Origin: Deinococcus betulae | Lineage (GTDB): Bacteria; Deinococcota; Deinococci; Deinococcales; Deinococcaceae | Assembly (NCBI RefSeq): GCF_020166395.1 | Contig: NZ_JAIQXU010000015.1 | Span: 55,840 to 119,839 of the forward strand | Direction of reading: 5' to 3' | Length of the DNA stretch: 64,000 nt | Shown here: one piece after another, positions 1 to 8,802 of the stretch | Position numbering within the stretch: position 1 is the first letter of the stretch | How the letters are laid out: every line of letters starts with the position of its first letter | Notes under the pieces: generated by a model | What the model saw: the letters and a program-made list of their open reading frames with translations, nothing else | Databases searched by the model: none | What the model was told of the DNA's origin: nothing | Translations under genes and position numbers: made by a program

Positions 1-268
1 GGGCGCTGTCGCGGCGCAGGCTCAGGGTGCGGGTGGGCGGCACCTGCCCCACCTCGAAGGTAAAGGCGCCGCCGTCCAGACTGGCCATGAACTGCAGGGC
101 GTTGTCACCGCGCAGCCGCCCGGCCTCGGCGTGCACAATCTCGCCGCGCTCCAGCCACAGCTGCCCGCCGCGAATGTGGTCCACGTTCAGGCGCCCCGCC
201 CGGCCGCTGGTCAGGAACATCTGCATCACGGACAGAAACGGAAAGACTGCCAGGTCACCGCGCACCAT
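1..268 (-). CDS. DUF4388 (PATAN-type) protein, N-terminal part
   Basis: Reading leftwards from an ATG at 268, the frame stays open to the window edge, so only about 89 N-terminal residues are present. They begin MVRGDLAVFPFLSVMQMFL and contain GRLNVDHIRGGQLWLERGEIVHAEAG, split here as two motifs: a G-L-hydrophobic core and GEIVHA. This pattern (repeated G-x-hydrophobic turns and a GxIxHA motif) is that of DUF4388/PATAN domains, which often sit at the N-terminus of Thermus-Deinococcus and myxobacterial signalling proteins. The rest of the protein, and so its output domain, is outside the window. It is divergent from the ADP-ribosylglycohydrolase gene. An upstream in-frame GTG directly follows the ATG, so the exact start is uncertain by one codon. 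Confidence 0.7.
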   Translation of the reverse strand, partial: MVRGDLAVFPFLSVMQMFLTSGRAGRLNVDHIRGGQLWLERGEIVHAEAGRLRGDNALQFMASLDGGAFTFEVGQVPPTRTLSLRRDSA

Positions 269-312
269 ATGTCCCTCAGTGTAAGGCCCCTGTCTGGGGG
301 AAGCCAGAGGCT

Positions 313-338
313 GCCCACCGGGGGCATGCCTGGTGGGC
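313..338. other. Stem-loop between divergent genes
   Basis: GCCCACC at 313-319 pairs with GGTGGGC at 332-338 around a 12-nt loop. It lies between the divergent starts at 268 and 370, without a T-run, so it is more likely an operator or transcript 5' structure than a terminator. Confidence 0.3.
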
Positions 339-369
339 TACCGCACGCCCGGCTAGAGGCTGTGGCAGC

Positions 370-1398
370 ATGGCCAGCGTGACGCGCCCAGACCGGCCCC
401 TGACCACACTGCTGTCCCTGTGCGCGGCCGACGCCCTGGGCGCCGCCACCGAGTTCAAAACCCCCGCCGCAATTGCGGCGCAGTACGGCCCCCTCTTTCG
501 CAGCTACCAGCCGGGCAGCGTTTTTGCTTTCGCCCCCGGCGAGGCCACTGACGACAGCCAGATGGTCGTGGCCACCCTGCTGGGCTACCGCCGGGGCCAG
601 GGCCACGCGGGCGTGCTGGCGGCGCTGCGCGAGTGGCTGTCCACTGGACCGCCCGATGTGGGCGGCCTGACCCGGCAGGCGCTGAGCCTGGGGGCCGGCA
701 CGCTGGACGGCGGCGCGCGGGCCTGGAGCAGCAGCGGCCACGCCTCAGCGGGCAACGGCGGCCTGATGCGCGTGGCGGCGGTGTGGCTGGCGGGCTTTGA
801 GGGCGCGGCCCTGGCCACCGAATCGGCGGTGGTCACGGCCCTGACGCACACTGACCCCCGCTGCGTGCACGCCTCGGTGTTCTTGACGGCATTGCTGGCA
901 GCCTTGGCCCAGGGCGCCGCCTATGAGGAGGCTGCTCAGGCCGCCCTGGCCATCATGGACACCTTTGACGCCCGCGCGGCCTTGCTGGACGCCGGGGTAC
1001 TGGGCCTGGAGACCCAGGCGGCACACGCGGCTTTCCGCGCCGCTGACCGTGAAGCCCGCGCAGCGGTGCGCGCCCGCGTGCGTTCGGGGCTGGCGGGCGC
1101 CGTGGTCTCGCAAAGCGGGTATGTGCTGGACACCCTGGAAGCGGCGCTGGCCCACGGCCGCCGCGCCAACTGGTGGGCGTGCATTGAGCCGGCCGTTTTG
1201 CTGGGCGACGACAGCGACACCGTGGCCTGCGTGGCGGGGGCGATTGCCGGTGCGCGGGGGTTGGAGGTGCCCTCGGCCCTCCTGCCGGCCCTGCGGCTGG
1301 GCCACGACTGGCCCGGCTGGACGCGCACCTGGGCCTGTGCGGCGCAGCTGCCTAGGGTGCTTGAGCAGGCCAGAGCCGGAGCCAGCCAGACGCCCTGA
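370..1398 (+). CDS. ADP-ribosylglycohydrolase family protein
   Basis: This 342-aa protein belongs to the DraG/ARH family, which removes ADP-ribose from proteins or small molecules using two Mg2+ ions. The N-terminal metal motif is visible as GEATDDSQM near residue 60 and the C-terminal one as LGDDSDTVACV near residue 280, with the glycine-rich SSSGHASAGNGGLMR segment (the GxGxxMR region) in between. All three blocks are in the usual order for the single-domain bacterial enzyme, and the length is typical. The substrate cannot be deduced: no ADP-ribosyltransferase or nitrogenase gene is nearby. The ATG at 370 was chosen because it leads straight into the conserved LSLCAADALG helix. The gene stands alone and ends in a pair of strong inverted repeats. 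Confidence 0.88.
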   Translation: MASVTRPDRPLTTLLSLCAADALGAATEFKTPAAIAAQYGPLFRSYQPGSVFAFAPGEATDDSQMVVATLLGYRRGQGHAGVLAALREWLSTGPPDVGGLTRQALSLGAGTLDGGARAWSSSGHASAGNGGLMRVAAVWLAGFEGAALATESAVVTALTHTDPRCVHASVFLTALLAALAQGAAYEEAAQAALAIMDTFDARAALLDAGVLGLETQAAHAAFRAADREARAAVRARVRSGLAGAVVSQSGYVLDTLEAALAHGRRANWWACIEPAVLLGDDSDTVACVAGAIAGARGLEVPSALLPALRLGHDWPGWTRTWACAAQLPRVLEQARAGASQTP

Positions 1399-1408
1399 GA
1401 GGAAAACC

Positions 1409-1535
1409 CAGCGCCACCTCAGGGTTAGTCCCAAGGTGGCGCTGAGGCGAGTACAGCGAAGCTTCGTCAGAAGGCTGCTGGAAGATAGCTTCCCAACGGG
1501 TCTCTGGGAGAGTGCTGACGAGCCTTCTTCTTTTC
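1409..1535. terminator. Two stem-loops in the convergent gap
   Basis: CAGCGCCACCT at 1409-1419 pairs perfectly with AGGTGGCGCTG at 1434-1444. Farther on, AGAAGGCT at 1469-1476 pairs with AGCCTTCT at 1521-1528, which is followed by a T-rich stretch (TTCTTTTCC). They lie between the convergent ends at 1398 and 1575 and probably stop transcription from both sides; the second has the better U-tract for the plus strand. Confidence 0.5.
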
Positions 1536-1574
1536 CGTGGGTCAAGGCCCTCGCCCTGACCCAGCTGCCCTTCT

Positions 1575-2366
1575 CTACCGCGTTAGGGCGTAGGGAATCA
1601 CGTGCGGCTTGCCGGTATCAGGGTCAGGGATGATGTGGCCGCGCAGATGAAACACGTCGCGCAGCAGCTCGTGGGTCAGCACGTCTTCTGGGGCGCCCTG
1701 GGCATAAATCTCGCCGCCCGACATGGCCACAATTTCGTGGCTGTAGCGCGCGGCCTGGTTGAGGTCGTGCAGGACCATCACCACGGTCTTGCCCTGTTCG
1801 GCGTTCAGGCGCTGGGCCAGGTGCAGCACCTCCAGCTGGTGCGACAGGTCCAGGTAGGTGGTCGGCTCGTCCAGGAGCAGAATGTCCGTCTGCTGGGCCA
1901 GGCTCATGGCAATCCAGGCGCGCTGGCGCTGCCCGCCGCTCAGGGCTTCCAGAGAGCGGCCGGCAAAAACGCGCATCCCGGTCTGGTCCAGCGCCCAGTC
2001 CACGGCTTCACGGTCCTCGGTGCGGCGCACAGGAAAGCGGCCCTGGTGCGGGTGACGGCCAAACCACACCAGTTCCTCGACACTCAGGCCCTCGGGCGCG
2101 GTGGGTCCCTGCGGCAAAATGGCCAGGCGGCGGGCCACTTCGCGGCTGGGCAGGGCGTGCAGCGCCTGGCCGTACAGCTCGATACTTCCGCCTCCCACCG
2201 GCAACAGCCGCGCCAGGGCGCGCAGCAGCGTGCTTTTGCCGCAGCCGTTGGGCCCAATGATGGACGTGACCTGACCGCCCTTCAGATGCAGGTTGAGGCC
2301 CGGCACGATGACGGTCTGGCCGTAGCCGAGTCGCAGGTCGCTGGTCGAAAGAGGAGGGTTGGTCAT
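1575..2366 (-). CDS. Iron-siderophore ABC transporter, ATP-binding protein
   Basis: This 263-aa FecE/FhuC-type ATPase should power uptake through the two FecCD permeases encoded upstream in the same operon. Walker A is GPNGCGKSTLLRAL, the signature motif LSGGQRQRAWIAMSL, Walker B LLLDEPTTYLDLSHQ and the switch histidine is in VVMVLHDLNQAARYS. The reading frame continues upstream to a GTG at 2492 just after the permease stop. However, AAGGA sits 5 nt before the ATG at 2366 and family similarity begins there (MTNPPLSTSDLRLGYG), so 2366 is preferred. It is the last gene of the operon and the only ATPase for two permeases, which implies that the permeases form a heterodimer or share it. Confidence 0.93.
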   Translation of the reverse strand: MTNPPLSTSDLRLGYGQTVIVPGLNLHLKGGQVTSIIGPNGCGKSTLLRALARLLPVGGGSIELYGQALHALPSREVARRLAILPQGPTAPEGLSVEELVWFGRHPHQGRFPVRRTEDREAVDWALDQTGMRVFAGRSLEALSGGQRQRAWIAMSLAQQTDILLLDEPTTYLDLSHQLEVLHLAQRLNAEQGKTVVMVLHDLNQAARYSHEIVAMSGGEIYAQGAPEDVLTHELLRDVFHLRGHIIPDPDTGKPHVIPYALTR

Positions 2367-2492
2367 GGGGTCCTTAAGGGCAGGGAGTGAAGAACGAAAG
2401 GGTGAACTGGGTGCTCCGGGGGGTGAGCCAGAGTCTGCCGACGGCTGCTGGCCGGCTGAGGCGCCACTCGTCCCCTGCGTTCCACTGACCAC

Positions 2493-3509
2493 TCACCTCG
2501 CCTTTCTCAGCAGATACAGAAAATACGGCGCCCCGACCAGGGTGGTGAAAATCCCGGCAGGCACCTCGATGGGGGGCAGCAGGGAGCGGCCCAGAGTATC
2601 GGCGGCCAGCACCAGGGCGGCGCCCAGCAGCATGGACACCGGCAGCAGCCGGGAATGGCGCGCGCCCACCAGCAGCCGGGCCACATGCGGGGCCAGCAGG
2701 CCCACGAACCCCAGAATCCCGGCGCCCGTCACGGCGGCCCCGGCCAGCGCCACCGCCACCGTCAGGCACAGCAGCCGCGCGGCGTTCACGCGCGTACCCA
2801 GCGAGGTCGCCAGATCCTCACCCAGGTTCAAGACATCCAGGGTGCGGGCCAGGAGCAGCGCGGCAGGCAGCAACACCAGCGCCCAGGGCAGCAGCCGGGC
2901 CGCGCGGGCCGCGTCGGCGCCGTAGACCGTGCCGGTCAGAAAGGTCAGGGCCGACCCCAGCCCGTCGGGGGCCCGGACGATGACTAACTGCTGCGCCGCG
3001 CCCAGCGCCGCCGCCACCGCCACACCCACCAGCGCCAGGCGCACCGGATGCAGGCTGCCGGACTGCGGGCCAGTCCAGTCGCGGGCCAGCGCCAGCACCA
3101 GCCCAAAGCCCGCCCAGGCGCCCACCAGGGCCGCCCAGGGCAGGCCACCTGGGGGCGCCGAGGGCCAGGCGAGCAGAAAGATGGTGGCCGCCAGCCCCGC
3201 CCCCGCCCCCACCCCGATGATGTCCGGTGAGGCCAGCGGGTTCCGAATAACGCCCTGCATCATGGCGCCGGACGCCGCAAACATGGCCCCGGCCAGCAGC
3301 GCCACCACGATGCGCGGCGCGCGCAGGTCGATGACCAGCTGCCGGGTCAGGTCGTCGCCGCCGCCCAGCAATACCTGCACCACGTCGGCCGCCGGGGTCT
3401 GCACGGCGCCAACCCCCAGCGCCAGCACCGACAGGACCAGGGCCAGCGCCGCCAGGCCCAGACTCAGGGCCAGGGCGCGGGCGGTGGTAAAGCGGGGGGC
3501 CGTGGTCAC
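2493..3509 (-). CDS. FecCD-family siderophore permease
   Basis: A 338-aa polytopic membrane protein of the FecCD/BtuC family with about nine hydrophobic segments. Characteristic stretches are GAMMQGVIRNPLASPDIIGV near residues 80-100 and, near the C-terminus, GFVGLLAPHVARLLVG followed by LPPIEVPAGIFTTLVGAPYFLYLL. It should form the membrane channel with the second permease at 4465-5478. The start is a GTG at 3509, 7 nt after the stop of the binding-protein gene. No strong ribosome-binding site is visible, so translational coupling is likely. Confidence 0.92.
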   Translation of the reverse strand: MTTAPRFTTARALALSLGLAALALVLSVLALGVGAVQTPAADVVQVLLGGGDDLTRQLVIDLRAPRIVVALLAGAMFAASGAMMQGVIRNPLASPDIIGVGAGAGLAATIFLLAWPSAPPGGLPWAALVGAWAGFGLVLALARDWTGPQSGSLHPVRLALVGVAVAAALGAAQQLVIVRAPDGLGSALTFLTGTVYGADAARAARLLPWALVLLPAALLLARTLDVLNLGEDLATSLGTRVNAARLLCLTVAVALAGAAVTGAGILGFVGLLAPHVARLLVGARHSRLLPVSMLLGAALVLAADTLGRSLLPPIEVPAGIFTTLVGAPYFLYLLRKAR

Positions 3510-3516
3510 AGGGGGC

Positions 3517-4449
3517 TCACGGAAGGCGGAAACGCCCAGCCGGCGCGGCGTCTTGCAGCAGGCGGCTCTCGATGGCCTCGGCGACCATGAGTTTCAGGGC
3601 CAGCGGGCCCCGGCCGCGCGTCCAGTTGTCGCGGTTAAATACATACACGCGCCCGCGCGCCACGGCCGGCAGTTTCTGCCACAAAGGACTCTTTTTCCAG
3701 GTTTCGGTGATGGGGGTTTCATCGGGGGCCGTGAACAGCACCAGCGTCTGGGGGTTCAGGGCCACCAGGCCTTCCAGGGACAGCTCGTACTGGGTCTGGT
3801 CACCCTTGACCGGCACCAGATTCTTGCGGCCCAGGTCTTCCAGAAAGCTGCCCACAAAACTCTGGTTGGTGTGAACGGTCAGGGACTGCGGCGTGACCAC
3901 GGCCGTTACGAAGGCGGGCGCGCCCTTCTTGGCAAAGGCGCGGGCCTTGCCAATCAGGCTCGCCTGGTCGGCCAGCAGGCGCTTGGCCGCCGCCTCGCGC
4001 CCCACCAGTTGCCCAATCAGGAGGGTCTGGGCACCGAGGTCGTCGGTGCTGCCCCGGCGGCTCTGGAAAGCGGCAGTGGGCGCCAGGCCCCCAAACTGCG
4101 GCAGCGTGGCCTTGTGAACAAAGGCGTCGGCCAGAATCAGGTCAGGCCGGGCCGCCGCGATGGCTTCCAGGCTGGGCTGCGCGCGGCTGCCGGTGGCAGG
4201 AACGCCCTGCATGAAGGGCGCCAGGTAGGGGGGCGCGCCCCGGTCACCGCCCTGGTTGCCCAGCGCGCCGCCCACCGGCTTCACGCCCAGGGCCACCAGC
4301 GTGTCCAGGAAGGAGTATTCCAGCGCCACCACCCGTTTAGCGGGGGCAGGCAGGGTCAGGGTGCCGCCTTCATGGCGCACGGTTACGGCCGCCGCCGAGG
4401 CCACCAGGGCCAGCGCGGACAGCACCGAGAAACGACTGAACTTGTTCAT
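3517..4449 (-). CDS. Iron-siderophore substrate-binding protein (copy 3)
   Basis: This 310-aa protein has a signal peptide (MNKFSRFSVLSALALVASAAA) but no lipobox cysteine, so it is probably periplasmic or otherwise cell-envelope associated. It belongs to the FecB/FhuD type III binding proteins. These show RVVALEYSFLDTLVALGVKPVG at the N-lobe and an AARPDLILAD motif, both present, plus a C-terminal YVFNRDNWTRGRGPL region. GAGG is 6 nt before the ATG at 4449; a GTG directly before that is less well spaced. It is one of three binding proteins in the operon and lies between the two permease genes. The ligand cannot be told from sequence, but ferric hydroxamate or citrate-type siderophores are typical for the family. 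Confidence 0.88.
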   Translation of the reverse strand: MNKFSRFSVLSALALVASAAAVTVRHEGGTLTLPAPAKRVVALEYSFLDTLVALGVKPVGGALGNQGGDRGAPPYLAPFMQGVPATGSRAQPSLEAIAAARPDLILADAFVHKATLPQFGGLAPTAAFQSRRGSTDDLGAQTLLIGQLVGREAAAKRLLADQASLIGKARAFAKKGAPAFVTAVVTPQSLTVHTNQSFVGSFLEDLGRKNLVPVKGDQTQYELSLEGLVALNPQTLVLFTAPDETPITETWKKSPLWQKLPAVARGRVYVFNRDNWTRGRGPLALKLMVAEAIESRLLQDAAPAGRFRLP

Positions 4450-4464
4450 CACAGACCTCTGAGG

Positions 4465-5478
4465 TTATTTCTGGCCCACACGGCGGGCCAGCAGAACGAA
4501 GAAGGGCGCGCCAGCAGCGGCCACCAGAATGCCCACGGGCGTTTCGGCCGGCTTGTCCACCAGGCGGGCGGCGATATCGGCCACCACCAGGAATGCGGCG
4601 CCCAGCAGGGCCGCCAGCGGCAGGCTCAGGCGGTGATCTGCCCCCACCAGGGTGCGCGCGGCGTGAGGAATAATCAGGCCCACGAAGCCCACCGGCCCCA
4701 CCACACTGACCGAAGCGGCGGCCAGCAGCACGCCCAGCCCCGTGACCAGCACCGAGTCGCGTTCCAGGCGGGCGCCTAAGCTGCGCGCTACGTCCTCTCC
4801 CAGGGCCAGGATATTGAGCCGGGGGGTCAGGAGCAGCGCGGCCAGCAGGCCGCCGATCATCCAGGGCGCAATCTGCGCGGCGTGTTCCCAGGTGCGGCCC
4901 GCCACGCTACCAGACAGGGCGAACAGTGCGCCCTGCGCCCGCTGTTCCCACAGAATCTGAATCACGCGGCTGGCGGCCCCCACCAGGCTGGCCACCGCCA
5001 CCCCGGCCAGCGCCAGCCGAAGCGGGGTAATGCCCACGCTCCGCGCCACGCTGTAAGCGGCCGTGGCGGCCAGCAGGCCTCCCAGAAAGGCGGCCGGCAC
5101 GAACAGCCAGCCCGGCACCGCCGGAAAGAAAACCACCATGACCAGAATCGCCAGCGCGCCGCCGGCCTCAACGCCCAGGATGCCGGGATCGGCCAGCGGG
5201 TTGCGCGTCACGGCCTGAAGCATCAGCCCCGACACGCCCAGCCCGGCGCCGGCCAGCGCCGCGACCACCGTGCGCGGAAGGCGCAGGGTATGCACCACCA
5301 GGCTTTCGGTAGAGTCGTTGGGGGCAAACAGCAGGGCCGCCACCTGTGCCAGCGGCAGGTCAGTGGCCCCCAGCGCCAGCGAGGCCAGCACCACGAAGAC
5401 CAGCAGCGCCGCGCCCAGGGGCAACCACAGCGGGCGCCACGAGACGCGGCGGGTCGGCTGCGCCAGGGGCCGGGTCAT
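4465..5478 (-). CDS. FecCD-family siderophore permease
   Basis: The second FecCD permease of the operon, 337 aa, with about nine transmembrane segments. It contains GLMLQAVTRNPLADPGILGV, the family's conserved loop, and GFVGLIIPHAARTLVGADH followed by KPAETPVGILVAAAGAPFFVLL at the C-terminus. It is distinct from the neighbouring permease, consistent with a heterodimeric FecC/FecD pair. The ATG at 5478 overlaps the stop of the preceding gene in an ATGA arrangement, so the two are translationally coupled; an in-frame GTG two codons upstream is less likely. Confidence 0.92.
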   Translation of the reverse strand: MTRPLAQPTRRVSWRPLWLPLGAALLVFVVLASLALGATDLPLAQVAALLFAPNDSTESLVVHTLRLPRTVVAALAGAGLGVSGLMLQAVTRNPLADPGILGVEAGGALAILVMVVFFPAVPGWLFVPAAFLGGLLAATAAYSVARSVGITPLRLALAGVAVASLVGAASRVIQILWEQRAQGALFALSGSVAGRTWEHAAQIAPWMIGGLLAALLLTPRLNILALGEDVARSLGARLERDSVLVTGLGVLLAAASVSVVGPVGFVGLIIPHAARTLVGADHRLSLPLAALLGAAFLVVADIAARLVDKPAETPVGILVAAAGAPFFVLLARRVGQK

Positions 5479-6383
5479 GCCCACGCCACCTGATACTGCT
5501 TGACCTCGCCGTAATCGGGCTTGTGACTGGACCCCGGCACGCTCAGGAGGCTGTGGCCCACCACGGCGCGCACCTCGCCGCTTACGCCCTGCCAGGTGTA
5601 GCTCAGGGTGACGTGCTGGCCGTCCACCTGGGCGCGGCGCTCGGCGCTCAGCCAGGCCCAGCCGTGGCGCAGCAGCAGTTCGCGGTCCACGGCCTGGGCC
5701 AGCGGCGGCAGCCCCGCAAAGCCGCGCAGGTGCCGCGCGGCCTCGGACGGGGCCACCTCACGCTGGGCCACCCGCACAGCCAGCTCGGGGGTCAGGTGCG
5801 CCCACATAAGGCCCGTGGGCAGCTCCACGGCTGTGGCCGCAAAGCGGTGCCCGCCAAAGTGCCCGGTGCGCCAGGCGCGCACCCCTGCCTCGCCCAGCCG
5901 CTGAAACACCGGCACGCCGTAGCGCCCGCAGGCGGCGTCCACCGTGCCGTGGGTGCAGACGTGCAGGTCGGGGCCTGCGGGCGCTTCCTCTTCCTGCCAC
6001 CCGCCCAGGTTCTCACGGTCCAGCAGGGTGTCGGTCAGGCCGCGCGCCCACTCGGTCTGCGGCAGCTCGCTGTGGTAGTCGCGCCGGCGATAGCCCCCGG
6101 CCCCCAGCGTGTAGTGCCGCACCCGCAGCGGCTGCCCCGGAACGCGCGGCGCACTCATCAGCAGGCCAAACCCCGCCCCCGACGCCTCGACCTTGCCGCG
6201 CAGCCGCTCGAAGAGGCCGCTTTGCTCGGGGGTCCAGTTCGCCACGTCGCGCACGCGCGCCCACACCGGCACGTCCAGTTCCAGCACCGTGACTTCCTGC
6301 CAGTGGGAGGCCGTGCCGATGGGGTCTTCGTTCAGCCCCCGCGACACGTCGGCGCATAGCGGCAGGCGGGGAGCGGCCGTCAT
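5475..6383 (-). CDS. Sucrase/ferredoxin-like protein
   Basis: A 302-aa soluble protein matching the sucrase/ferredoxin-like family (PF06999), which has a thioredoxin-like ferredoxin fold. The N-terminus carries LCADVSRGLNEDPIGTASHW, close to the family's CxxxSxxxxEPLxGTA opening. The C-terminal half has VCTHGTVDAACGRYG followed by GHFGGHRFAATAVELP, the ferredoxin-like block with candidate cluster cysteines. The family's usual CC pair is AC here, so one common cysteine is missing. It is embedded between binding-protein and permease genes of the siderophore operon, which suggests a role in reducing or releasing iron from the imported chelate; that is inference from context. ATG at 6383, two bases after the previous stop. 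Confidence 0.8.
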   Translation of the reverse strand: MTAAPRLPLCADVSRGLNEDPIGTASHWQEVTVLELDVPVWARVRDVANWTPEQSGLFERLRGKVEASGAGFGLLMSAPRVPGQPLRVRHYTLGAGGYRRRDYHSELPQTEWARGLTDTLLDRENLGGWQEEEAPAGPDLHVCTHGTVDAACGRYGVPVFQRLGEAGVRAWRTGHFGGHRFAATAVELPTGLMWAHLTPELAVRVAQREVAPSEAARHLRGFAGLPPLAQAVDRELLLRHGWAWLSAERRAQVDGQHVTLSYTWQGVSGEVRAVVGHSLLSVPGSSHKPDYGEVKQYQVAWA

Positions 6384-6385
6384 GG

Positions 6386-7309
6386 TCAGCGGCCCAGCAT
6401 GGCGCGGCTGATTTCGCCGGCCAGGGTCAGGGCGCTCAGGGGGCCGCCGAAGGTCCAGGTCTTTTCATTCAGGGCGTAGGTGCGGCCCGACTTCACAAAG
6501 GGCAGCCCCTGCCACAGCGGCCGGAGGCTGGGCGCCGCAAACACGTTGTCCTCTTTCTGGGTGACATACAGGAAGTTGGCAGTGTTCAGGGCCGAGAGCG
6601 GCTCCAGGCTGACTTCCGAAAAGCCGTAGGGCTGGGCCGGCGCCCTCCAGGCGTTGACCAGGCCGATTTTCTCCATGACCTCGCTGACCATGCTGTTGCC
6701 GGTAAACAGGCGCATGGTGGCGGCGCCGCCCCGGCCCGTGTAGGCCTGGGCCAGCACGTAGGTTTCGCGGGCGCGCCCCGCCGCCTTCAGGTCCTGCCCC
6801 ACGCGCGCCAGGCGGGCGTCGAGGTTACTCAGAACCTGCCGGGCCGTGTTCTGGCGGTTCAGCAGCGTGCCGATGGTGGTAAAGGTCGAGCGCATCTCGC
6901 CGTACTGCGAGGCGCCCGCGTAGGGGTCAAAGGCCACGGTGGGCGCGATGGCCGCCAGCTGCGCGTAATTCTGGGCCGAGCGCAGCTTGGCCGTCAGAAT
7001 GAGGTCGGGCTTCAGGGCGCGGATTTTCTCAAGGCTCGGCTGCTGCCGGGTGCCGATGTCCTGCACCGAGGCCGCCAGAGCCACGGGGATATTGACCCAC
7101 TCGCGGTAGCCGGCGATGTCGGCCATTCCGACCGGCTGCACGCCCAGGGCCAGCACGTCCTCGGCGTAGGTCCATTCCAGCACCATCACACGCTTGGGGG
7201 TGGCCGGCACGCAGGAGGTGCCCAGCGAGTGCGTGATCTCGCGCCCCGCGCAGGCCGCCGAGGCCGAGGCGCCGCCCGCCAGCGCCAGCAAGGCCAGCAG
7301 CCGCTTCAC
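6386..7309 (-). CDS. Iron-siderophore substrate-binding protein (copy 2)
   Basis: A 307-aa FhuD/FecB-type binding protein. The signal peptide [18 protein letters not shown] is followed by [13 protein letters not shown]. The N-lobe motif [22 protein letters not shown] and the [11 protein letters not shown] motif are clear, and [16 protein letters not shown] closes the protein as in other family members. The start is a GTG at 7309 whose bases overlap the TGA of the upstream gene (GTGA), so it is coupled to it. Cysteines at the signal-peptide end do not form a classical lipobox. It is distinct from both other binding proteins in the operon, so the three may recognise different chelates. Confidence 0.88.
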   Translation of the reverse strand: MKRLLALLALAGGASASAACAGREITHSLGTSCVPATPKRVMVLEWTYAEDVLALGVQPVGMADIAGYREWVNIPVALAASVQDIGTRQQPSLEKIRALKPDLILTAKLRSAQNYAQLAAIAPTVAFDPYAGASQYGEMRSTFTTIGTLLNRQNTARQVLSNLDARLARVGQDLKAAGRARETYVLAQAYTGRGGAATMRLFTGNSMVSEVMEKIGLVNAWRAPAQPYGFSEVSLEPLSALNTANFLYVTQKEDNVFAAPSLRPLWQGLPFVKSGRTYALNEKTWTFGGPLSALTLAGEISRAMLGR

Positions 7310-8253
7310 TTCACCTTCTCCAGAATCATCTTGGTTAGGGCGTTGCTGTTGTGAATGCTCATGAGGGGCCCGCTGTAGGGGCTGAAGTCCTCAGGGACAT
7401 AGACGATGCTCTGGTCTTTCAGGCGCTGGCCCACGGGGGTCTTCAAGAAGGCCTCGGCGCCGTTGTACTTGCCGCCGGGGGGAAACAGCACGACCAGTGT
7501 CTGCTTGTCGAGCCCCAGCAGCGCCTCGTCACTGATGGCCGAGCCGACGCCCAGCGTCGTTTCCTTGGCCTTGATGCCGTCCTTGAAGCCCAGGGTGCGC
7601 AGGTCGGGGATCAGGCGCACGTCGGTGTACAGCCAGTTGCTGCCGCCCGCAAAGGGCGCCACGACAACCACCTTGGAATACTTGCGGAACACGCCTGCCG
7701 CCAGCAGCTTGCGCGCGTTGGCGCGGTTGGTGTCGGCCACCTGCTTGATGACGCGCTCGGCCTCGACCTGCTTGCCAAACACCTTGGCCAGGTCGCGCAG
7801 GCCCTTTTGCCAGAAGCTGAGGCTGTCTTCGGCGTAGCCGACCGTGGGGGCAATCTTGGTCAGCTTGTCGTAGTTCTGGTTGCCCTTCCAGGTGATGCGG
7901 ACAATCAGGTCGGGCTTCAGGGCCGTGATGGTTTCCAGGTTGGGCGTAATCCAGTCGCCGATGTACGCGGGGCTATTCAGCTTGACGCGGCCATAAAAGC
8001 CCTGCTTCAGGACTTCAGGCTTCAGCTTGCCGGCGCTCAGGTCAGCCGGCGTGAAGTAGGTGCTGCCCAGGCCCACAACACGGTCACTGACGCCCAGCGC
8101 GGCCAGCCAGCCCAGGGCTTCTTCGTCCATGACAACGACGCGCTTGGGGTCCTTCTTGACAGTGGCGCTGCCCTCGTCGTGCTTGAGGGTCAGGCTCTGG
8201 GCCGAAGCGGTGCCCAGCAGCAGCAAGGTCACGGTGGTCAGGGATTTCAACAT
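7306..8253 (-). CDS. Iron-siderophore substrate-binding protein (copy 1)
   Basis: The first gene of the siderophore operon, encoding a 315-aa periplasmic binding protein. The signal peptide is [20 protein letters not shown], then [22 protein letters not shown] and [20 protein letters not shown], followed by the helix and C-lobe typical of FecB/FepB/CeuE-like proteins. The frame stays open for about 90 more codons upstream, but only the ATG at 8253 gives a signal peptide and the earlier part is non-coding promoter DNA. The region upstream (8254-8300) carries palindromes that may bind an iron regulator. Confidence 0.9.
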   Translation of the reverse strand: MLKSLTTVTLLLLGTASAQSLTLKHDEGSATVKKDPKRVVVMDEEALGWLAALGVSDRVVGLGSTYFTPADLSAGKLKPEVLKQGFYGRVKLNSPAYIGDWITPNLETITALKPDLIVRITWKGNQNYDKLTKIAPTVGYAEDSLSFWQKGLRDLAKVFGKQVEAERVIKQVADTNRANARKLLAAGVFRKYSKVVVVAPFAGGSNWLYTDVRLIPDLRTLGFKDGIKAKETTLGVGSAISDEALLGLDKQTLVVLFPPGGKYNGAEAFLKTPVGQRLKDQSIVYVPEDFSPYSGPLMSIHNSNALTKMILEKVK

Positions 8254-8255
8254 AA

Positions 8256-8292
8256 CTGAAGCATGCTGAACTAAACCGACTGAAATAGTCAA
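8256..8292. promoter_or_regulatory. Possible operator of the siderophore operon
   Basis: Just upstream of the first gene lie a perfect 8-bp palindrome AGCATGCT (8260-8267), an inverted repeat GACT-N5-AGTC (8278-8290) and three direct copies of CTGAA at 8256, 8266 and 8280. On the minus strand TTGACT at 8287-8292 could be a -35 box, but I see no convincing -10 at the right distance. Iron-uptake operons are normally controlled by Fur or DtxR/MntR-type repressors. The palindromes do not match a Fur box I can name, so assignment to a regulator is open. Confidence 0.35.
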
Positions 8293-8418
8293 GTTTGAAA
8301 CGTCCCATCTGGCGTCGTTAATGGGGGTATGGGGGAGGGTTGTGGCCACAGCAGACAACGCCTGCGCCGTCTGATCAAGTCTCTGGTCGCTTCCAGTGCA
8401 GACTGAGCCCAGGTGATG

Positions 8419-8424
8419 TATACT
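8419..8424 (+). promoter_or_regulatory. -10 box TATACT before rpmE
   Basis: TATACT lies 64 nt upstream of the L31 start codon, leaving a leader of about 57 nt ending in GGAGGAGG. No clear -35 is seen. It faces away from the siderophore operon promoter. Confidence 0.5.
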
Positions 8425-8488
8425 GTCAGGGTTGCCCGCTACGCACATGCCACCGCACTGGGGCGCAGACGTGGCGGAGGAGGCATCT

Positions 8489-8707
<219 letters not shown>

Positions 8708-8727
8708 GGCCGGCTGGCCTCTTCTCT

Positions 8728-8752
8728 GCCCCGCTTCGGCGGGGCTTTTTTT
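8728..8752 (+). terminator. Rho-independent terminator of rpmE
   Basis: GCCCCGC (8728-8734), loop TTCG, GCGGGGC (8739-8745), then seven T (8746-8752): a textbook hairpin and U-tract. Confidence 0.95.
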
Positions 8753-8789
8753 ACTGGTGGCGGGCCGCCCTTCACCTGGCCCTATCTGC

Positions 8790-8795
8790 CATACT
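8790..8795 (+). promoter_or_regulatory. Leaderless -10 box CATACT for tdk
   Basis: CATACT ends exactly 7 nt before the GTG start codon of tdk at 8803, so the expected transcription start is the first base of that codon. Confidence 0.6.
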
Positions 8796-8802
8796 CCCCT
8801 GC

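Noticed and set aside
2929..4779. A 616-codon open frame on the plus strand across the siderophore genes
   Set aside because: It is the antisense shadow of a permease and a binding-protein gene with clear motifs on the minus strand; the translation is Arg/Gln/His-rich low complexity.
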